Numbered from the stretch's first letter, positions 23,099 to 31,751 are shown. The stretch is DNA of 64,000 nt from Collinsella aerofaciens (GCF_902364355.1 NZ_CABJDK010000002.1:62001-126000), one strand, 5' to 3'. The notes: a model not told the origin generated them from the letters alone. Numbers and translations are program-made.

Positions 23099-24358
23099 AT
23101 GAAATACACCAAGCTCGAGCGTAACTGGGTTATGTATGATGTGGGCAATTCGGCCCTCGTGCTGCTCAATACCTCGGTGGTGCCCATTTACTTTAACGCC
23201 ATCAATACCGGCGCTTCCTCGGCCGACCTGGTGGTCGCCTGGGGCAATGCGCAGACGATCGCCTCGCTGGTCATCGCCATGCTCATGCCCATTCTGGGCG
23301 CACTTGCCGACTACGCCGGCAACAAGATCAAGTTCTTCTTGGGCTTCTTCCTCACGGGCCTGGTGCTTTGCCTGGCGCAGGCTATCCCAATGTCCGCCAT
23401 GGCATTTTTGACCGTGTACGTGCTGTGCACCATCGGCCTTAACTCTTCTATGACGTTCTACGACGCCATGCTGCCCGACATTACCACCGACGAGCGCATG
23501 GACGCCGTGTCCAGCTCGGGCTATGCCTGGGGCTACATCGGTTCCACCGTGCCGTTCGTCATCTGCCTGGCGCTCATCATGGGTGGCCCCGCTCTTGGCG
23601 TCCCCACCATGCTGGCAACGCGTCTGTCGTTTATCATCACTGGTGCCTGGTGGCTCATCTTTACCCTGCCGCTCATTCGCACCTATAAGCAAAAGTACGG
23701 TCGCGAGCGCAAGCCCGAAGACACCATCGGCCACATCGTGGGCGGTGTGTTCTCCGAGGTCGGACACACCATGCGCGAGATCGCTCACAACAAGACCGTG
23801 CTGGTCTACATGATCGCGTTCTTCTTCTATATCGACGGTGTGCACACGGTCATTTCCATGGCCACCAGTTACGGATCGGCCTTGGGCATCGATTCGACGC
23901 AGCTGGTGCTGGCGCTGCTCGTCACGCAGTTTGTGGCTTTCCCGTCCGCCATCATCTACGGCAAGCTCGCCGGACGCGTGGGCACGCTCAACATGATCTT
24001 GGTGGCAGTCGCCGCCTATATGGGCATCGTGCTCTTTGCCGCGTTCTTCCTAAAGACCGCCTTTGAGTTTTGGGTGCTTGCCATTTTGGTCGGCCTGTTC
24101 CAGGGCGGCGTGCAGGCGCTCAGCCGTAGCTACTTTGGCCGCATTATTCCCAAGGAAAAGTCCAACGAGTACTACGGCTTCTTTGACATCTTTGGTCGTT
24201 ATGCAAGCGTTATGGGCACCTTCCTGGTGTCGGTTGTCACCTCGCTGACCGGCAACCCCTCGCTGGGCGTCCTGTCTATCGGCGTGCTGCTGGTGGTGGG
24301 CTTTATGCTGCTGGTCCGCTTGTCCCGCATGACTCGGGCGGCAGAGCATGCCGCATAG
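23099..24358 (+). CDS. MFS transporter, UMF1/Atg22-like family
   Basis: 419 residues with about twelve hydrophobic segments. The N-terminal WVMYDVGNSAL...PIYF and PILGALADYAGNKI are typical of the UMF1 branch of the major facilitator superfamily, related to the yeast vacuolar amino-acid effluxer Atg22. GGVQALSRSYFGRIIPKEKSNEYYGFF in the second half is the other family hallmark. It probably exports amino acids or related metabolites; direction and substrate are unproven. RBS GAAGGG before ATG 23099. Separate transcription unit. Confidence 0.9.
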   Translation: MKYTKLERNWVMYDVGNSALVLLNTSVVPIYFNAINTGASSADLVVAWGNAQTIASLVIAMLMPILGALADYAGNKIKFFLGFFLTGLVLCLAQAIPMSAMAFLTVYVLCTIGLNSSMTFYDAMLPDITTDERMDAVSSSGYAWGYIGSTVPFVICLALIMGGPALGVPTMLATRLSFIITGAWWLIFTLPLIRTYKQKYGRERKPEDTIGHIVGGVFSEVGHTMREIAHNKTVLVYMIAFFFYIDGVHTVISMATSYGSALGIDSTQLVLALLVTQFVAFPSAIIYGKLAGRVGTLNMILVAVAAYMGIVLFAAFFLKTAFEFWVLAILVGLFQGGVQALSRSYFGRIIPKEKSNEYYGFFDIFGRYASVMGTFLVSVVTSLTGNPSLGVLSIGVLLVVGFMLLVRLSRMTRAAEHAA

Positions 24359-24472
24359 GAGCGAGCGGCTATTGTGCCTGTCCACGGTACTCTTTTGGGG
24401 TTATCCGCAATAAACATTGCGACTTGCGAGCAATGATTTGCCCAAGTGGGTATGATGGAATCAGCTAGGTCG

Positions 24473-24508
24473 CGGGGCGTCGCCTGTGTTTGGCGGCGTC
24501 CCGTTTTT
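24473..24508 (+). terminator. Terminator-like hairpin just upstream of the glycosyltransferase
   Basis: CGGGGCGTCGCC (24473-24484) pairs with GGCGGCGTCCCG (24492-24503) with two G-U pairs, then TTTTT. It lies only 21 nt before the next start codon, so it either ends the MFS transcript or attenuates the downstream operon (a TATGAT at 24451-24456 precedes it). Confidence 0.75.
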
Positions 24509-24529
24509 GTGTTGCAGGGAGGGTAAGGC

Positions 24530-25717
24530 ATGAACGCCACGGTCGTGATTCCAACGTATTGGGCGGGCGATGACGCTCGCGCAAACGCCCCTGGCACCTA
24601 TGACCATTCGACACGACTCAACGCCGATAATCCCGAACTCGACCGCTGCCTGGCCTCGCTTGAACAGGTGCGCGACATCCCGCGCATCATCCTTTTGGTG
24701 GTCTGTCCCGTTTCTGCTACAGCCGATGTGTCGCTGCGCGTGCACGAGATTGTCGACGCGCATCCCACGCTCAAGGTCACCGTTGTCACCAACACCCAGG
24801 CCTCGCGCATCGCAGACCGGGTTGCTCAGATCGCGCCTAAGGGTTCGGGCGAGTGCGTGAGCCTGCGAGGCTACGGTGCCATCCGCAACATGGGGCTAGC
24901 TTGTGCCGCTGTGCTGGGGCATGACGCGGTTATCTTTTTGGATGACGATGAGACTGTCATCGACGCCGACTTTATGAAGCGCGCGACCTATGCGTTGGGG
25001 CAGCAGACGCGTCAGGGCTTGCCGATCTTGGTCAAGAGCGGCTATTTCTACGATCGCGACGGATCGCCGCTTGCTCCCACGGACAAGGCGGGCATCTGCC
25101 ATCGTTGGTGGACCAAGCGCATCGAGTTCAACCGTTGGATGAAAAAGGCGCTCTCGGGCACCCGCATCTCGCGCTCCAACTACGTGTGCGGCGGCCTGAT
25201 GGCCCTGCACGCCCGCGCCTTTACGCGTGTGGCCTTTGACCCGTTTATCACCCGCGGCGAGGACTTGGATTACCTCTTTAACATGCGTATGTTTGGCTAC
25301 GATGTGTGGTTCGATAACGAGTGGACCGTGCGCCATCTGCCTCCGGAGTCCGAAAAGCGCTCACCGCGCTTTATGCAGGATGTATACCGTTGGTACTACG
25401 AACGGGCCAAGTTGACGTTCGCCGCGCATCAAAAGGAGCTCATTCCCGTTACGGCGGCATCACTCATGCCCTACCCGGGCCCGTGGATTTCGCGCGAGCT
25501 CGACGACCGCGTGCACAAGACCGCTATGGTCCGCAGCGTGTTTACCCGCGAGCATGAGGGCTACCTGCGCATTTGGCGCCATGGTATCGGCGAGGCAAAG
25601 GCCTATGCGCGCCAAAACGCTGCAAGCTACCTGCGTTTCCAGAGCTTTTGGCCCAAGATCATGGACGGGCTTTGGCGTGACGCACAACTGATCAGTATCC
25701 TGGAGGGGGCCGAATGA
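24530..25717 (+). CDS. Family 2-like glycosyltransferase
   Basis: 395 residues. GT-A fold: N-terminal ATVVIPTYW, nucleotide/metal site VIFLDDDETV (around residues 137-143), and later GEDLDYLFNMRMFGYDVWFDNEWTVRHLPPES, which fits the acceptor-side ED motif and a conserved His. It would transfer a sugar from a nucleotide donor to a cell-surface or cytoplasmic acceptor that cannot be named. RBS GGGAGGG. Its TGA overlaps the ATG of the following histidine kinase (ATGA at 25714-25717), so the three genes to 27846 form one operon. This couples a sugar-transfer step to the second two-component system. Confidence 0.88.
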   Translation: MNATVVIPTYWAGDDARANAPGTYDHSTRLNADNPELDRCLASLEQVRDIPRIILLVVCPVSATADVSLRVHEIVDAHPTLKVTVVTNTQASRIADRVAQIAPKGSGECVSLRGYGAIRNMGLACAAVLGHDAVIFLDDDETVIDADFMKRATYALGQQTRQGLPILVKSGYFYDRDGSPLAPTDKAGICHRWWTKRIEFNRWMKKALSGTRISRSNYVCGGLMALHARAFTRVAFDPFITRGEDLDYLFNMRMFGYDVWFDNEWTVRHLPPESEKRSPRFMQDVYRWYYERAKLTFAAHQKELIPVTAASLMPYPGPWISRELDDRVHKTAMVRSVFTREHEGYLRIWRHGIGEAKAYARQNAASYLRFQSFWPKIMDGLWRDAQLISILEGAE

Positions 25718-27057
25718 TCGACCGCCGCGCCCAGCGCGATAGTTCAATATCAATCTTTCGCATCATTGCCGTTGCCTGCGCCATTTGCGTGCTGGTGTAC
25801 TTTATTTTTGCCTTGGTGACCGGTATCGAGCCGATCGCCACGGTGATTGCCTGCGCGCTGCTGTGCATCTTTCTGTGCATCTTTATCTTTTTGACGCTCA
25901 ATCCCGATTCGGTGCGCTCCCAGTACACCGAGGAGACGCTCTCGGTGGCCTCGGCCATGCTCGAGGACATTAAGGGCGGTCTGACGCAGGAGTCGGCGCG
26001 TTTGGTGTGCCGGCGCATTTTGCCCGAGACGCGCGCCATGACGGTGGCCATCACCGACGAGGGCAACGTGCTTGCCTGCGCGGGCGAGTTTGAGGAAAAA
26101 CTGCTGCCCGATACTCCCATCCACACGCTTGCCACACGCTACGTTATCGAACATGGCATCGTGCAGTCGTTCAACCGTATGGTGGATGTCGTGGGCTCGG
26201 ACGGCTCGCACAACCAAGTCCCCGCCGGCATTATCGCCCCCATCAAGGTGGGCGATCGTACCGTCGGTACGCTCAAGTTCTACTACAAGACCCCGCGCGC
26301 CGTCGACCGTACCCAGTACGCGCTTGCCTCGGGCTTTGCCGAGATCTTGTCCACACAGCTCGCCATCCACGAGCTCGAGGTGCAAAAGGAGCTCACGGCG
26401 CGCGCCGAGGTGCGTGCGCTGCAGGCGCAGATTAACCCGCACTTCCTGTTCAACACGCTGAACACCATTGCATCGTTTACGCGCACCGACCCGCTGCGGG
26501 CTCGCGAACTGCTTCGTGAGTTCTCATCGTTCTATCGTGCCACGCTCGACAACTCGGGATCGCTTATTCCGGTCTCGCGCGAGGTCGCACAGACCAAGCG
26601 CTACCTTACCTTTGAGAAGGCCCGCTTTGGCGAGGACCGCGTGCTTGCGACGTTCGATGTGTCCGAGGACGTGGAAGATACGCTGGTGCCGGCGTTCGTG
26701 ATCCAGCCGATTGTCGAGAACGCCGTACGTCATGGTATGGGCGATGACGACGCCCTGAGGATCGACGTGACCGTTCACCAAGACGGCGAGGATGCAATCT
26801 TGATTGCCGTGGCCGATAATGGCGTGGGCATGGATGAGGGTACCGCCGCCAGACTGTTTGACGAGCGCTCTGCCCGTCCCGACGCCAGCTCTCCCCAGGG
26901 TGGCGGCGCCGGTGTGGCCATGCACAATATTTCGGAGCGCATCCATCGCTTTTATGGGCCGCACTCCTATACGCGTGTCGAATCGGCGCCGGGCAAGGGC
27001 ACCAAAGTGCTCCTTCATCTTGATTTGTCAGAGAGCATCTTTGACATTCAAGAGTAA
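25714..27057 (+). CDS. LytS-type sensor histidine kinase (second system)
   Basis: 447 residues, clearly paralogous to the kinase at 19802 with the same order: two N-terminal membrane segments (about 10-55), GAF-like sensor region, PF06580 histidine kinase with H243 in NPHFLFN, and ATPase motifs ENAVRHGM and DNGVGMDEG. It overlaps the glycosyltransferase stop by 4 nt, so it is translationally coupled. A response regulator follows after 72 nt. The signal is unknown; the sensor regions of the two kinases differ enough to suggest different inputs. Confidence 0.93.
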   Translation: MIDRRAQRDSSISIFRIIAVACAICVLVYFIFALVTGIEPIATVIACALLCIFLCIFIFLTLNPDSVRSQYTEETLSVASAMLEDIKGGLTQESARLVCRRILPETRAMTVAITDEGNVLACAGEFEEKLLPDTPIHTLATRYVIEHGIVQSFNRMVDVVGSDGSHNQVPAGIIAPIKVGDRTVGTLKFYYKTPRAVDRTQYALASGFAEILSTQLAIHELEVQKELTARAEVRALQAQINPHFLFNTLNTIASFTRTDPLRARELLREFSSFYRATLDNSGSLIPVSREVAQTKRYLTFEKARFGEDRVLATFDVSEDVEDTLVPAFVIQPIVENAVRHGMGDDDALRIDVTVHQDGEDAILIAVADNGVGMDEGTAARLFDERSARPDASSPQGGGAGVAMHNISERIHRFYGPHSYTRVESAPGKGTKVLLHLDLSESIFDIQE

Positions 27058-27129
27058 AATAAAAGGCTACGGGCTCAACGTCATGCGACGGATGCCCGGC
27101 GTAGTTAGTTGACGAAAGGTTTTATCCCT

Positions 27130-27846
27130 ATGCTGCGTGCGATGATTGTGGATGATGAGGCGCCGGCTCGCTCGGAGCTTCGCTTCCTGCTCGAGCAAAC
27201 GGGCAAGATCGGCACGATCACGGAGGCGTCGAGCGTCCGCTCCGCCATCGAGATGCTTATGGAAAGTCGCGTGGATGTCGTGTTTCTCGATATCTCGATG
27301 CCCGGTGCCTCGGGCCTGCAACTTGCCGAGGCGCTGCATAAGCTCAAAAATCCGCCGGCGATCGTGTTTGTGACTGCGTATAGCGACCATGCGGTCGAGG
27401 CATTCGACGTGGATGCCGTCGATTATCTGATGAAGCCGGTCGAGGAAGCTCGCTTGGATCGCGCGATCGAGAAGGTCATGCAACGCGCCAAGCCGGTTAC
27501 GGACAGCAAGGTGACCATCGAGCGTATCCCGGTGGAAAAGGGTGGCCGCAAGGTGCTCATTCCCGTGGACGACATTCGCTTTATCATGGCCAAGGACGAT
27601 TACTCCTGCATCTATACCGTCGATGATCGCTTTTTGTCGACGACCTCGCTGGCGCAGTTTGAGGCCAAGCTCTGCGACTTTGGCTTCTTCCGTGTTCACC
27701 GCCGCTATATCGTCAACTTGGCGTGCGTTACGGACGTCGAGACGGTGCCCTCGGGCGCCATCCAGCTGGGCATTACGGGCGTCGACGAACGCGTGCCGGT
27801 TTCGCGCCGCCGCGTCGTGCCGCTCAAGAAGGCTCTGAGTCTCTAG
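27130..27846 (+). CDS. LytTR-family response regulator (second system)
   Basis: 238 residues. Receiver domain: MIVDDEAPARSE at the N terminus, phospho-acceptor D54 in VFLDISMPG, and K in LMKPVEE. LytTR domain from about 125, with FFRVHRRYIVNL and VPVSRRRVVPLKKAL. ATG 27130 is chosen with GAAAGG (27113-27118); the TTG at 27109 lies upstream of that site. Cognate regulator of the kinase immediately upstream. Ends at a terminator. Confidence 0.94.
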   Translation: MLRAMIVDDEAPARSELRFLLEQTGKIGTITEASSVRSAIEMLMESRVDVVFLDISMPGASGLQLAEALHKLKNPPAIVFVTAYSDHAVEAFDVDAVDYLMKPVEEARLDRAIEKVMQRAKPVTDSKVTIERIPVEKGGRKVLIPVDDIRFIMAKDDYSCIYTVDDRFLSTTSLAQFEAKLCDFGFFRVHRRYIVNLACVTDVETVPSGAIQLGITGVDERVPVSRRRVVPLKKALSL

Positions 27847-27852
27847 CACACT

Positions 27853-27903
27853 GGCCCCGCAGCCCTGTAGACCCATCGTCTGCGGAGCCGTGGGGCCTTT
27901 TTT
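27853..27903 (+). terminator. Terminator of the glycosyltransferase/LytS/LytR operon
   Basis: GGCCCC (27853-27858) pairs with GGGGCC (27892-27897), with an inner GCAG/CTGC stem, followed by six Ts. Confidence 0.8.
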
Positions 27904-27942
27904 GTATGTATCTGCCGAATCGTTTTTTGCGGAAGGGATCCC

Positions 27943-28410
27943 ATGAACAGTGCAAGCGCCAAGCGTATTGACATCATCTCGGACACCCACGGCTATCTTT
28001 CGCCTGCGCTCCTGGATGAGCTTGAAGGCGCAGACCTGATTATCCACGCCGGCGACCTCACGTCAGAGATGGACTACGAGCACCTATGCACCATCGCCCC
28101 CGTGCGGGCCGTACTGGGCAACAACGATTACTACCGCGACTACGGCCCCGATGTAGACCGTCTTGCGCTCTTTACCTACGAAGGCCTCAAATTCGCCGTA
28201 GCCCATTACCGCGAAGACCTTCCGGTGGGATCCGTAGACGTAGCCATCAACGGTCACACCCACGTAACCAAAGAAGCCCAAGTGGGCCGCTGCTTAGTCC
28301 TCAACCCGGGCAGCGCCAGCTACCCCAGAGGCACCCGAGGCCCCACCATGGCCAGAATGCTCGTTAAAGACGGCAAGATCCTAAGCACCAAGTTTATTGA
28401 CTTGGACTAA
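27943..28410 (+). CDS. YfcE/MJ0936-family metallophosphoesterase
   Basis: 155 residues, the usual short form. All metal-binding motifs of the calcineurin-like fold are visible: D-x-H in IISDTHG, GD in IIHAGDLTS, GNND in VLGNNDYY, a single H in VAHYRED, and GHTH near the C terminus, then LNPGSASYPRG. The family hydrolyses phosphodiesters or phosphomonoesters with two divalent metals; the natural substrate is generally unknown. RBS GGAAGGGA, ATG 27943. Single gene between two terminators. Confidence 0.93.
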   Translation: MNSASAKRIDIISDTHGYLSPALLDELEGADLIIHAGDLTSEMDYEHLCTIAPVRAVLGNNDYYRDYGPDVDRLALFTYEGLKFAVAHYREDLPVGSVDVAINGHTHVTKEAQVGRCLVLNPGSASYPRGTRGPTMARMLVKDGKILSTKFIDLD

Positions 28411-28418
28411 CCGCAACA

Positions 28419-28448
28419 AAAACGGGGGATGCATCCCCCGTTTTCTTT
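28419..28448. terminator. Perfectly palindromic terminator after the phosphoesterase
   Basis: A 26-bp perfect palindrome (28419-28444, AAAACGGGGGAT and complement), followed by CTTT. It could act in both directions. Confidence 0.9.
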
Positions 28449-28559
28449 CAGCCAAAGGCAGAGTCCCAACAAGAATCTAAGACAACCCCGCCACGGAGAA
28501 CGGGGCCGCCGAGCCGCGAAGCGGCGAGCAACAAGAACTGGTTGAAGAAAGTGACGGCA

Positions 28560-28702
28560 GGGAGGGTCTCCGGGGCTGGGGGCGGGGGTTAAGTTTGTCG
28601 CGAGTTCCGCACGCAAAGGAAAGCACTTAATGTGCTTTCCGTCTTGCGCAGGACTGTAGAGCAGCAAACTTAACCCCCGCCCCCAGCCCCGGAGACCCTC
28701 CC
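28560..28702. repeat. 38-bp perfect inverted repeat with nested hairpins and G-runs
   Basis: Bases 28560-28597 are the exact reverse complement of 28665-28702. The loop contains a second hairpin, GGAAAGCAC (28618-28626) with GTGCTTTCC (28632-28640), flanked by CGCAA/TTGCG. The arm holds GGGG-CT-GGGGG-C-GGGGG and could also form a quadruplex. It lies in the gap between the phosphoesterase and tRNA-Asp. Confidence 0.92.
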
Positions 28703-28734
28703 GGAGGGACCGAAAAATTTTTTCAAAAAAGTTG

Positions 28735-28764
28735 TTGCGCGCCGGACAGACTTCTGTGTATACT
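28735..28764 (+). promoter_or_regulatory. Promoter of tRNA-Asp
   Basis: TTGCGC (28735-28740), an 18-nt spacer, and TATACT (28759-28764), about 45 nt before the mature tRNA. Confidence 0.65.
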
Positions 28765-28810
28765 AATCCCCGCAGCGCACGCGAGCGGAAACAAACGCGA
28801 ACGCCTGCCT

Positions 28811-28888
<78 letters not shown>

Positions 28889-28896
28889 ACGCAATT

Positions 28897-28924
28897 AAAG
28901 CCACGTCTTCGGACGTGGCTTTTT
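28897..28924 (+). terminator. Terminator of tRNA-Asp
   Basis: AAAGCCACGTC, loop TTCG, GACGTGGCT, TTTT: a classic stem with a stable tetraloop starting 8 nt after the tRNA. Confidence 0.93.
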
Positions 28925-29058
28925 GCGTTTGATGCACTTTGTTTCGATAGAACGATCGCCCTGGCGCATCTTCGCCCAGAATCCCCGCGCCTTCGGGAAC
29001 GCAAGTAAAATCTAATAAGTCTATCTGTCTGAACAACAGCTTTGTTGCGCAACACCTG

Positions 29059-29087
29059 TTCAACGAGACAGGGGGTTAGGTTATACT
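29059..29087 (+). promoter_or_regulatory. Candidate promoter of the Rrf2-type regulator
   Basis: TTCAAC (29059-29064), a 17-nt spacer, and TATACT (29082-29087). The mRNA would carry a leader of about 150 nt before ATG 29247; no gene is seen in 28925-29246. Confidence 0.5.
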
Positions 29088-29246
29088 AAATTGCACTGTA
29101 GGCCGCATCTGATGCATTTCGCTCCAAGCGCGGCACTCAGTGGATATCCGATTTACCATTTGGATGTCCTGCGGTCATTTAGCGTCTCGACACAAGCTCG
29201 GCCCCGGAGCTCGTTCGAGCTGTTCGTATTCCTTGAAAGGGGAAAA

Positions 29247-29732
29247 ATGGACATATCGAGGAAGACTGATTACGCCCTTCGTATGCTGGCGATGCTTGCC
29301 GAGGATCCGGAGCGTTTGCTTTCTGTTCGCACCGCTGCCGAAGAGGTCAATGTTCCGTATTCGTTTGCCCGCTCGATTCAGCACGGTTTGGTCCAGGCCG
29401 GTATTGTGGAGAGCCTGCGTGGCGTCCACGGTGGCATGCGTCTCAAGGTCAGTCCGGACGACGTCACCATCCGCCAGGTCGTCGAGGCCGTTCAGGGCCC
29501 TATGGTTATGAATGATTGCACCGCACCCGATGGCGACTGTGCACGCATGGGCACGTGCTGCTATCATCCCCTGTGGGCCGGAGCTCAAGCGTTGATGCGC
29601 GATTACCTCGATTCCGTTTCGCTCGGCGACATCGTCGCTCACCGCCAGTTCCCGGCCGTCGATCCCAAATTCGCCGACCGCGAAGCGTTTCCCGAGCACG
29701 CCACCTGCGCGTGCGCTTGCCGGGAGGAATAG
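29247..29732 (+). CDS. Rrf2-family transcriptional regulator, possibly Fe-S binding
   Basis: 161 residues. N-terminal winged helix typical of Rrf2/IscR/NsrR: KMDISRKTDYALRMLAMLA, then a recognition helix region VPYSFARSIQHGLVQAGIVESLRGVHGGMRL. The segment C-TAPDGD-C-ARMGT-CC supplies the three cysteines used in IscR/NsrR-type proteins to hold an Fe-S cluster. A second cluster of four cysteines (ATCACAC) ends the protein and is unusual. Start: ATG 29247 behind GAAAGGGG; the frame is open upstream without a better start. Likely senses redox, NO or iron-sulfur status. It precedes a DNA glycosylase gene by 21 nt. Confidence 0.9.
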   Translation: MDISRKTDYALRMLAMLAEDPERLLSVRTAAEEVNVPYSFARSIQHGLVQAGIVESLRGVHGGMRLKVSPDDVTIRQVVEAVQGPMVMNDCTAPDGDCARMGTCCYHPLWAGAQALMRDYLDSVSLGDIVAHRQFPAVDPKFADREAFPEHATCACACREE

Positions 29733-29753
29733 CGCCGCATAAGGAGCATAGAT

Positions 29754-30659
29754 ATGATTCAGGACCCCTTTCGTTCGATGATTCGTTCGGAAGGGGTCCT
29801 GCGTTATCGCGACCTTCCGTGGCGCCGCACGCGCGATCCGTACATCATTTGGCTTTCTGAGGTCATGCTGCAGCAAACACAGGTACCACGCGTGGAGACG
29901 CGTATGCCGGCGTGGCTCGATCGCTTTCCGACCGTGCAGGCGCTTGCCCAGGCCGCGCCTTCCGATGTTTTGGACGCTTGGCAGGGCATGGGCTACAACC
30001 GACGCGCTCTGGCGCTTCACGGGGCCGCTCAACGGGTCGTAGAGGATTGGGGCGGGGAGTTTCCGCACGAGACGCGTGACTTGGTCGCTCTGCCTGGTAT
30101 TGGCCCGGCAACGGCGCAAGGTATCCGGTCGTTTGCGTTTGATCTTCCGGGCGTGTATCTGGAGACCAACGTGCGCACGGTCTTTCTGCATCACTTCTTT
30201 CCCGATGTACCGGCTGTTCCCGATCGCGAGCTGGTGCCGCTGATTCAGGCGGCCTGTCCGGCGGCCCCCGGTGCGGCGACCGACGAGATCGCTCCCTTTG
30301 CCGTGCCGCTCGATGATGCCGATACGCCGCGCGCGTGGTATTACGCGTTGCTAGATTACGGCGCATATCTAAAAAAGACGTTGCCCAATCCGTCCAGGCG
30401 CTCGGCGGGCTATAGCCGTCAATCAAAGTTTGAGGGCTCACGTCGCCAAAAGCGCGCGCATATCGTGCGCATGTTGCTGGCAGCGCGCGATGGCCAGCCG
30501 GCGGGGATTACGCTTGCTGATGCCGTGGTGGGCGTTAACGAGATGGAAGCGGCGGCTGGGCGTGGACCGGTCGAGCGCGAGCTTGTCGCGGGCATTCTGG
30601 CCGACCTGGAGCGTGAGGGCTTTTGCCGAGCCGAGGGCGATCGCTGGCTGAGCATCTAG
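29754..30659 (+). CDS. MutY-like HhH-GPD DNA glycosylase lacking the Fe-S cluster
   Basis: 301 residues. LPWRRTRDPYIIWLSEVMLQQTQV matches MutY very closely, including the catalytic glutamate (E36). The helix-hairpin-helix is LPGIGPATAQGI. MutY excises adenine opposite 8-oxoguanine. Two deviations: the conserved catalytic aspartate in LDGNV is E137 here (LETNV), and the four-cysteine cluster motif that normally follows is absent, replaced by SAGYSRQSKFEGSRRQKR. This describes a cluster-less MutY-related branch whose activity I cannot confirm. The C-terminal part resembles a small winged helix rather than the MutT-like 8-oxoG domain. ATG 29754 behind AAGGAG; probably co-transcribed with the Rrf2 regulator. 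Confidence 0.82.
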   Translation: MIQDPFRSMIRSEGVLRYRDLPWRRTRDPYIIWLSEVMLQQTQVPRVETRMPAWLDRFPTVQALAQAAPSDVLDAWQGMGYNRRALALHGAAQRVVEDWGGEFPHETRDLVALPGIGPATAQGIRSFAFDLPGVYLETNVRTVFLHHFFPDVPAVPDRELVPLIQAACPAAPGAATDEIAPFAVPLDDADTPRAWYYALLDYGAYLKKTLPNPSRRSAGYSRQSKFEGSRRQKRAHIVRMLLAARDGQPAGITLADAVVGVNEMEAAAGRGPVERELVAGILADLEREGFCRAEGDRWLSI

Positions 30660-30773
30660 CCCGTGCAAATCTGAAGAACAGGATTGTAAGGTTTAGATTT
30701 CCGGCATGAGGGCATCCTAAAGACGAGGCCGCTCGAAGCCTACGGGCGGCATGCGTTGAAGGGAAGTACACCT

Positions 30774-31313
30774 ATGGATTTTGAGAATTCCCAAACCAAG
30801 AAGAACCTCGAGACCGCTTTTGCCGGTGAGTCCCAGGCACACACCAAGTATCGCTACTATGCCTCCAAGGCAAAGAAGGACGGCTACGTTCAGATCTCGA
30901 ACATCTTTGCCGAGACGGCTGGCAACGAGTCCGAGCACGCCAAACTGTGGTTTAAGTATCTGCACGATGGCGCCGTCCCCGATACCCTGGACAATCTGCG
31001 CGATGCCGCCGCGGGTGAGAACTACGAGTGGACCACGATGTACGACGAGTTTGCCAAGACCGCCGAGGAAGAGGGCTTTGCCGAGATTGCCGCAAAGTTC
31101 CGTGGTGTTGCCGCCGTCGAGAAGGCCCACGAGGAGCGCTACAACAAGCTCGTCGAGCGCATCGAGTCGGGCGAGGTGTTTGAGCGTGAGGGCGTAAAGG
31201 TGTGGAAGTGCCTGAACTGCGGGCACCTGCATGTGGGTACCGAGGCGCCTGAGGTGTGCCCGGTGTGCAACCACCCCAAGGCGTACTTTGAGGAGCAGGT
31301 GGTGAACTACTAG
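30774..31313 (+). CDS. Rubrerythrin
   Basis: 179 residues. The N-terminal four-helix ferritin-like diiron domain begins with [22 protein letters not shown], with ligands in the E..H pattern repeated at [14 protein letters not shown] and VEKAHEERY. The C-terminal rubredoxin-like domain has CLNC and CPVC. It reduces hydrogen peroxide with electrons from NADH-linked carriers, protecting anaerobes from oxygen. Start: ATG 30774 behind GAAGGGAA; the upstream in-frame TTG (30756) overlaps that site. Monocistronic. Confidence 0.97.
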   Translation: MDFENSQTKKNLETAFAGESQAHTKYRYYASKAKKDGYVQISNIFAETAGNESEHAKLWFKYLHDGAVPDTLDNLRDAAAGENYEWTTMYDEFAKTAEEEGFAEIAAKFRGVAAVEKAHEERYNKLVERIESGEVFEREGVKVWKCLNCGHLHVGTEAPEVCPVCNHPKAYFEEQVVNY

Positions 31314-31334
31314 CGCGTGACGCTAGCGTGAGCT

Positions 31335-31420
31335 GGGCCGGGAGGGCCGGACTACCTTCCCTCCTCGCTCACGGCTTCGCAGGGTCGCGTTGAGGGAAGG
31401 TAATCCGGCCCTCCCGGCCC
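31335..31420. repeat. 29-bp inverted repeat after rubrerythrin (likely terminator)
   Basis: 31335-31363 pairs with 31392-31420 with one C-A mismatch (arm begins GGGCCGGGAGGGCCGG). The loop is 28 nt. CTTT follows the right arm. Confidence 0.88.
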
Positions 31421-31469
31421 GCTTTGGGTCGTCGCGTGCTCGTTACAGAAAAGCTGATAAGAAGTTTGT

Positions 31470-31500
31470 GTGCCGCCCCTTTTTGGGACGGCACGTTTTT
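31470..31500 (+). terminator. Second hairpin with T-run downstream of rubrerythrin
   Basis: GTGCCG (31470-31475) pairs with CGGCAC (31489-31494), with CCC/GGG inside, followed by GTTTTT. The rest of 31421-31751 shows no gene. Confidence 0.75.
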
Positions 31501-31751
31501 GTGGGGTCCCGGTCTCCACAATTTTCGTCAAGCTATTGGTTAGATTTTGGTCAGTTGGCGTAAGGGCGGAAGGCCAAAAGATTGTTGGCGAAAAAAGCTC
31601 AGAGAAAGTGCTGGTAGGGGAGTTGTTGAGCTTTTCGACAGCTTTTGAGCAAAAGAAACTTTGTGGCTATTGCCGGCGATTGCGTTGTCGCGGTCATGGC
31701 GGTGCGGGATGCTGGTCGTAAGCGTCGAATGCTCCGATTTTGGAGGCCAGC

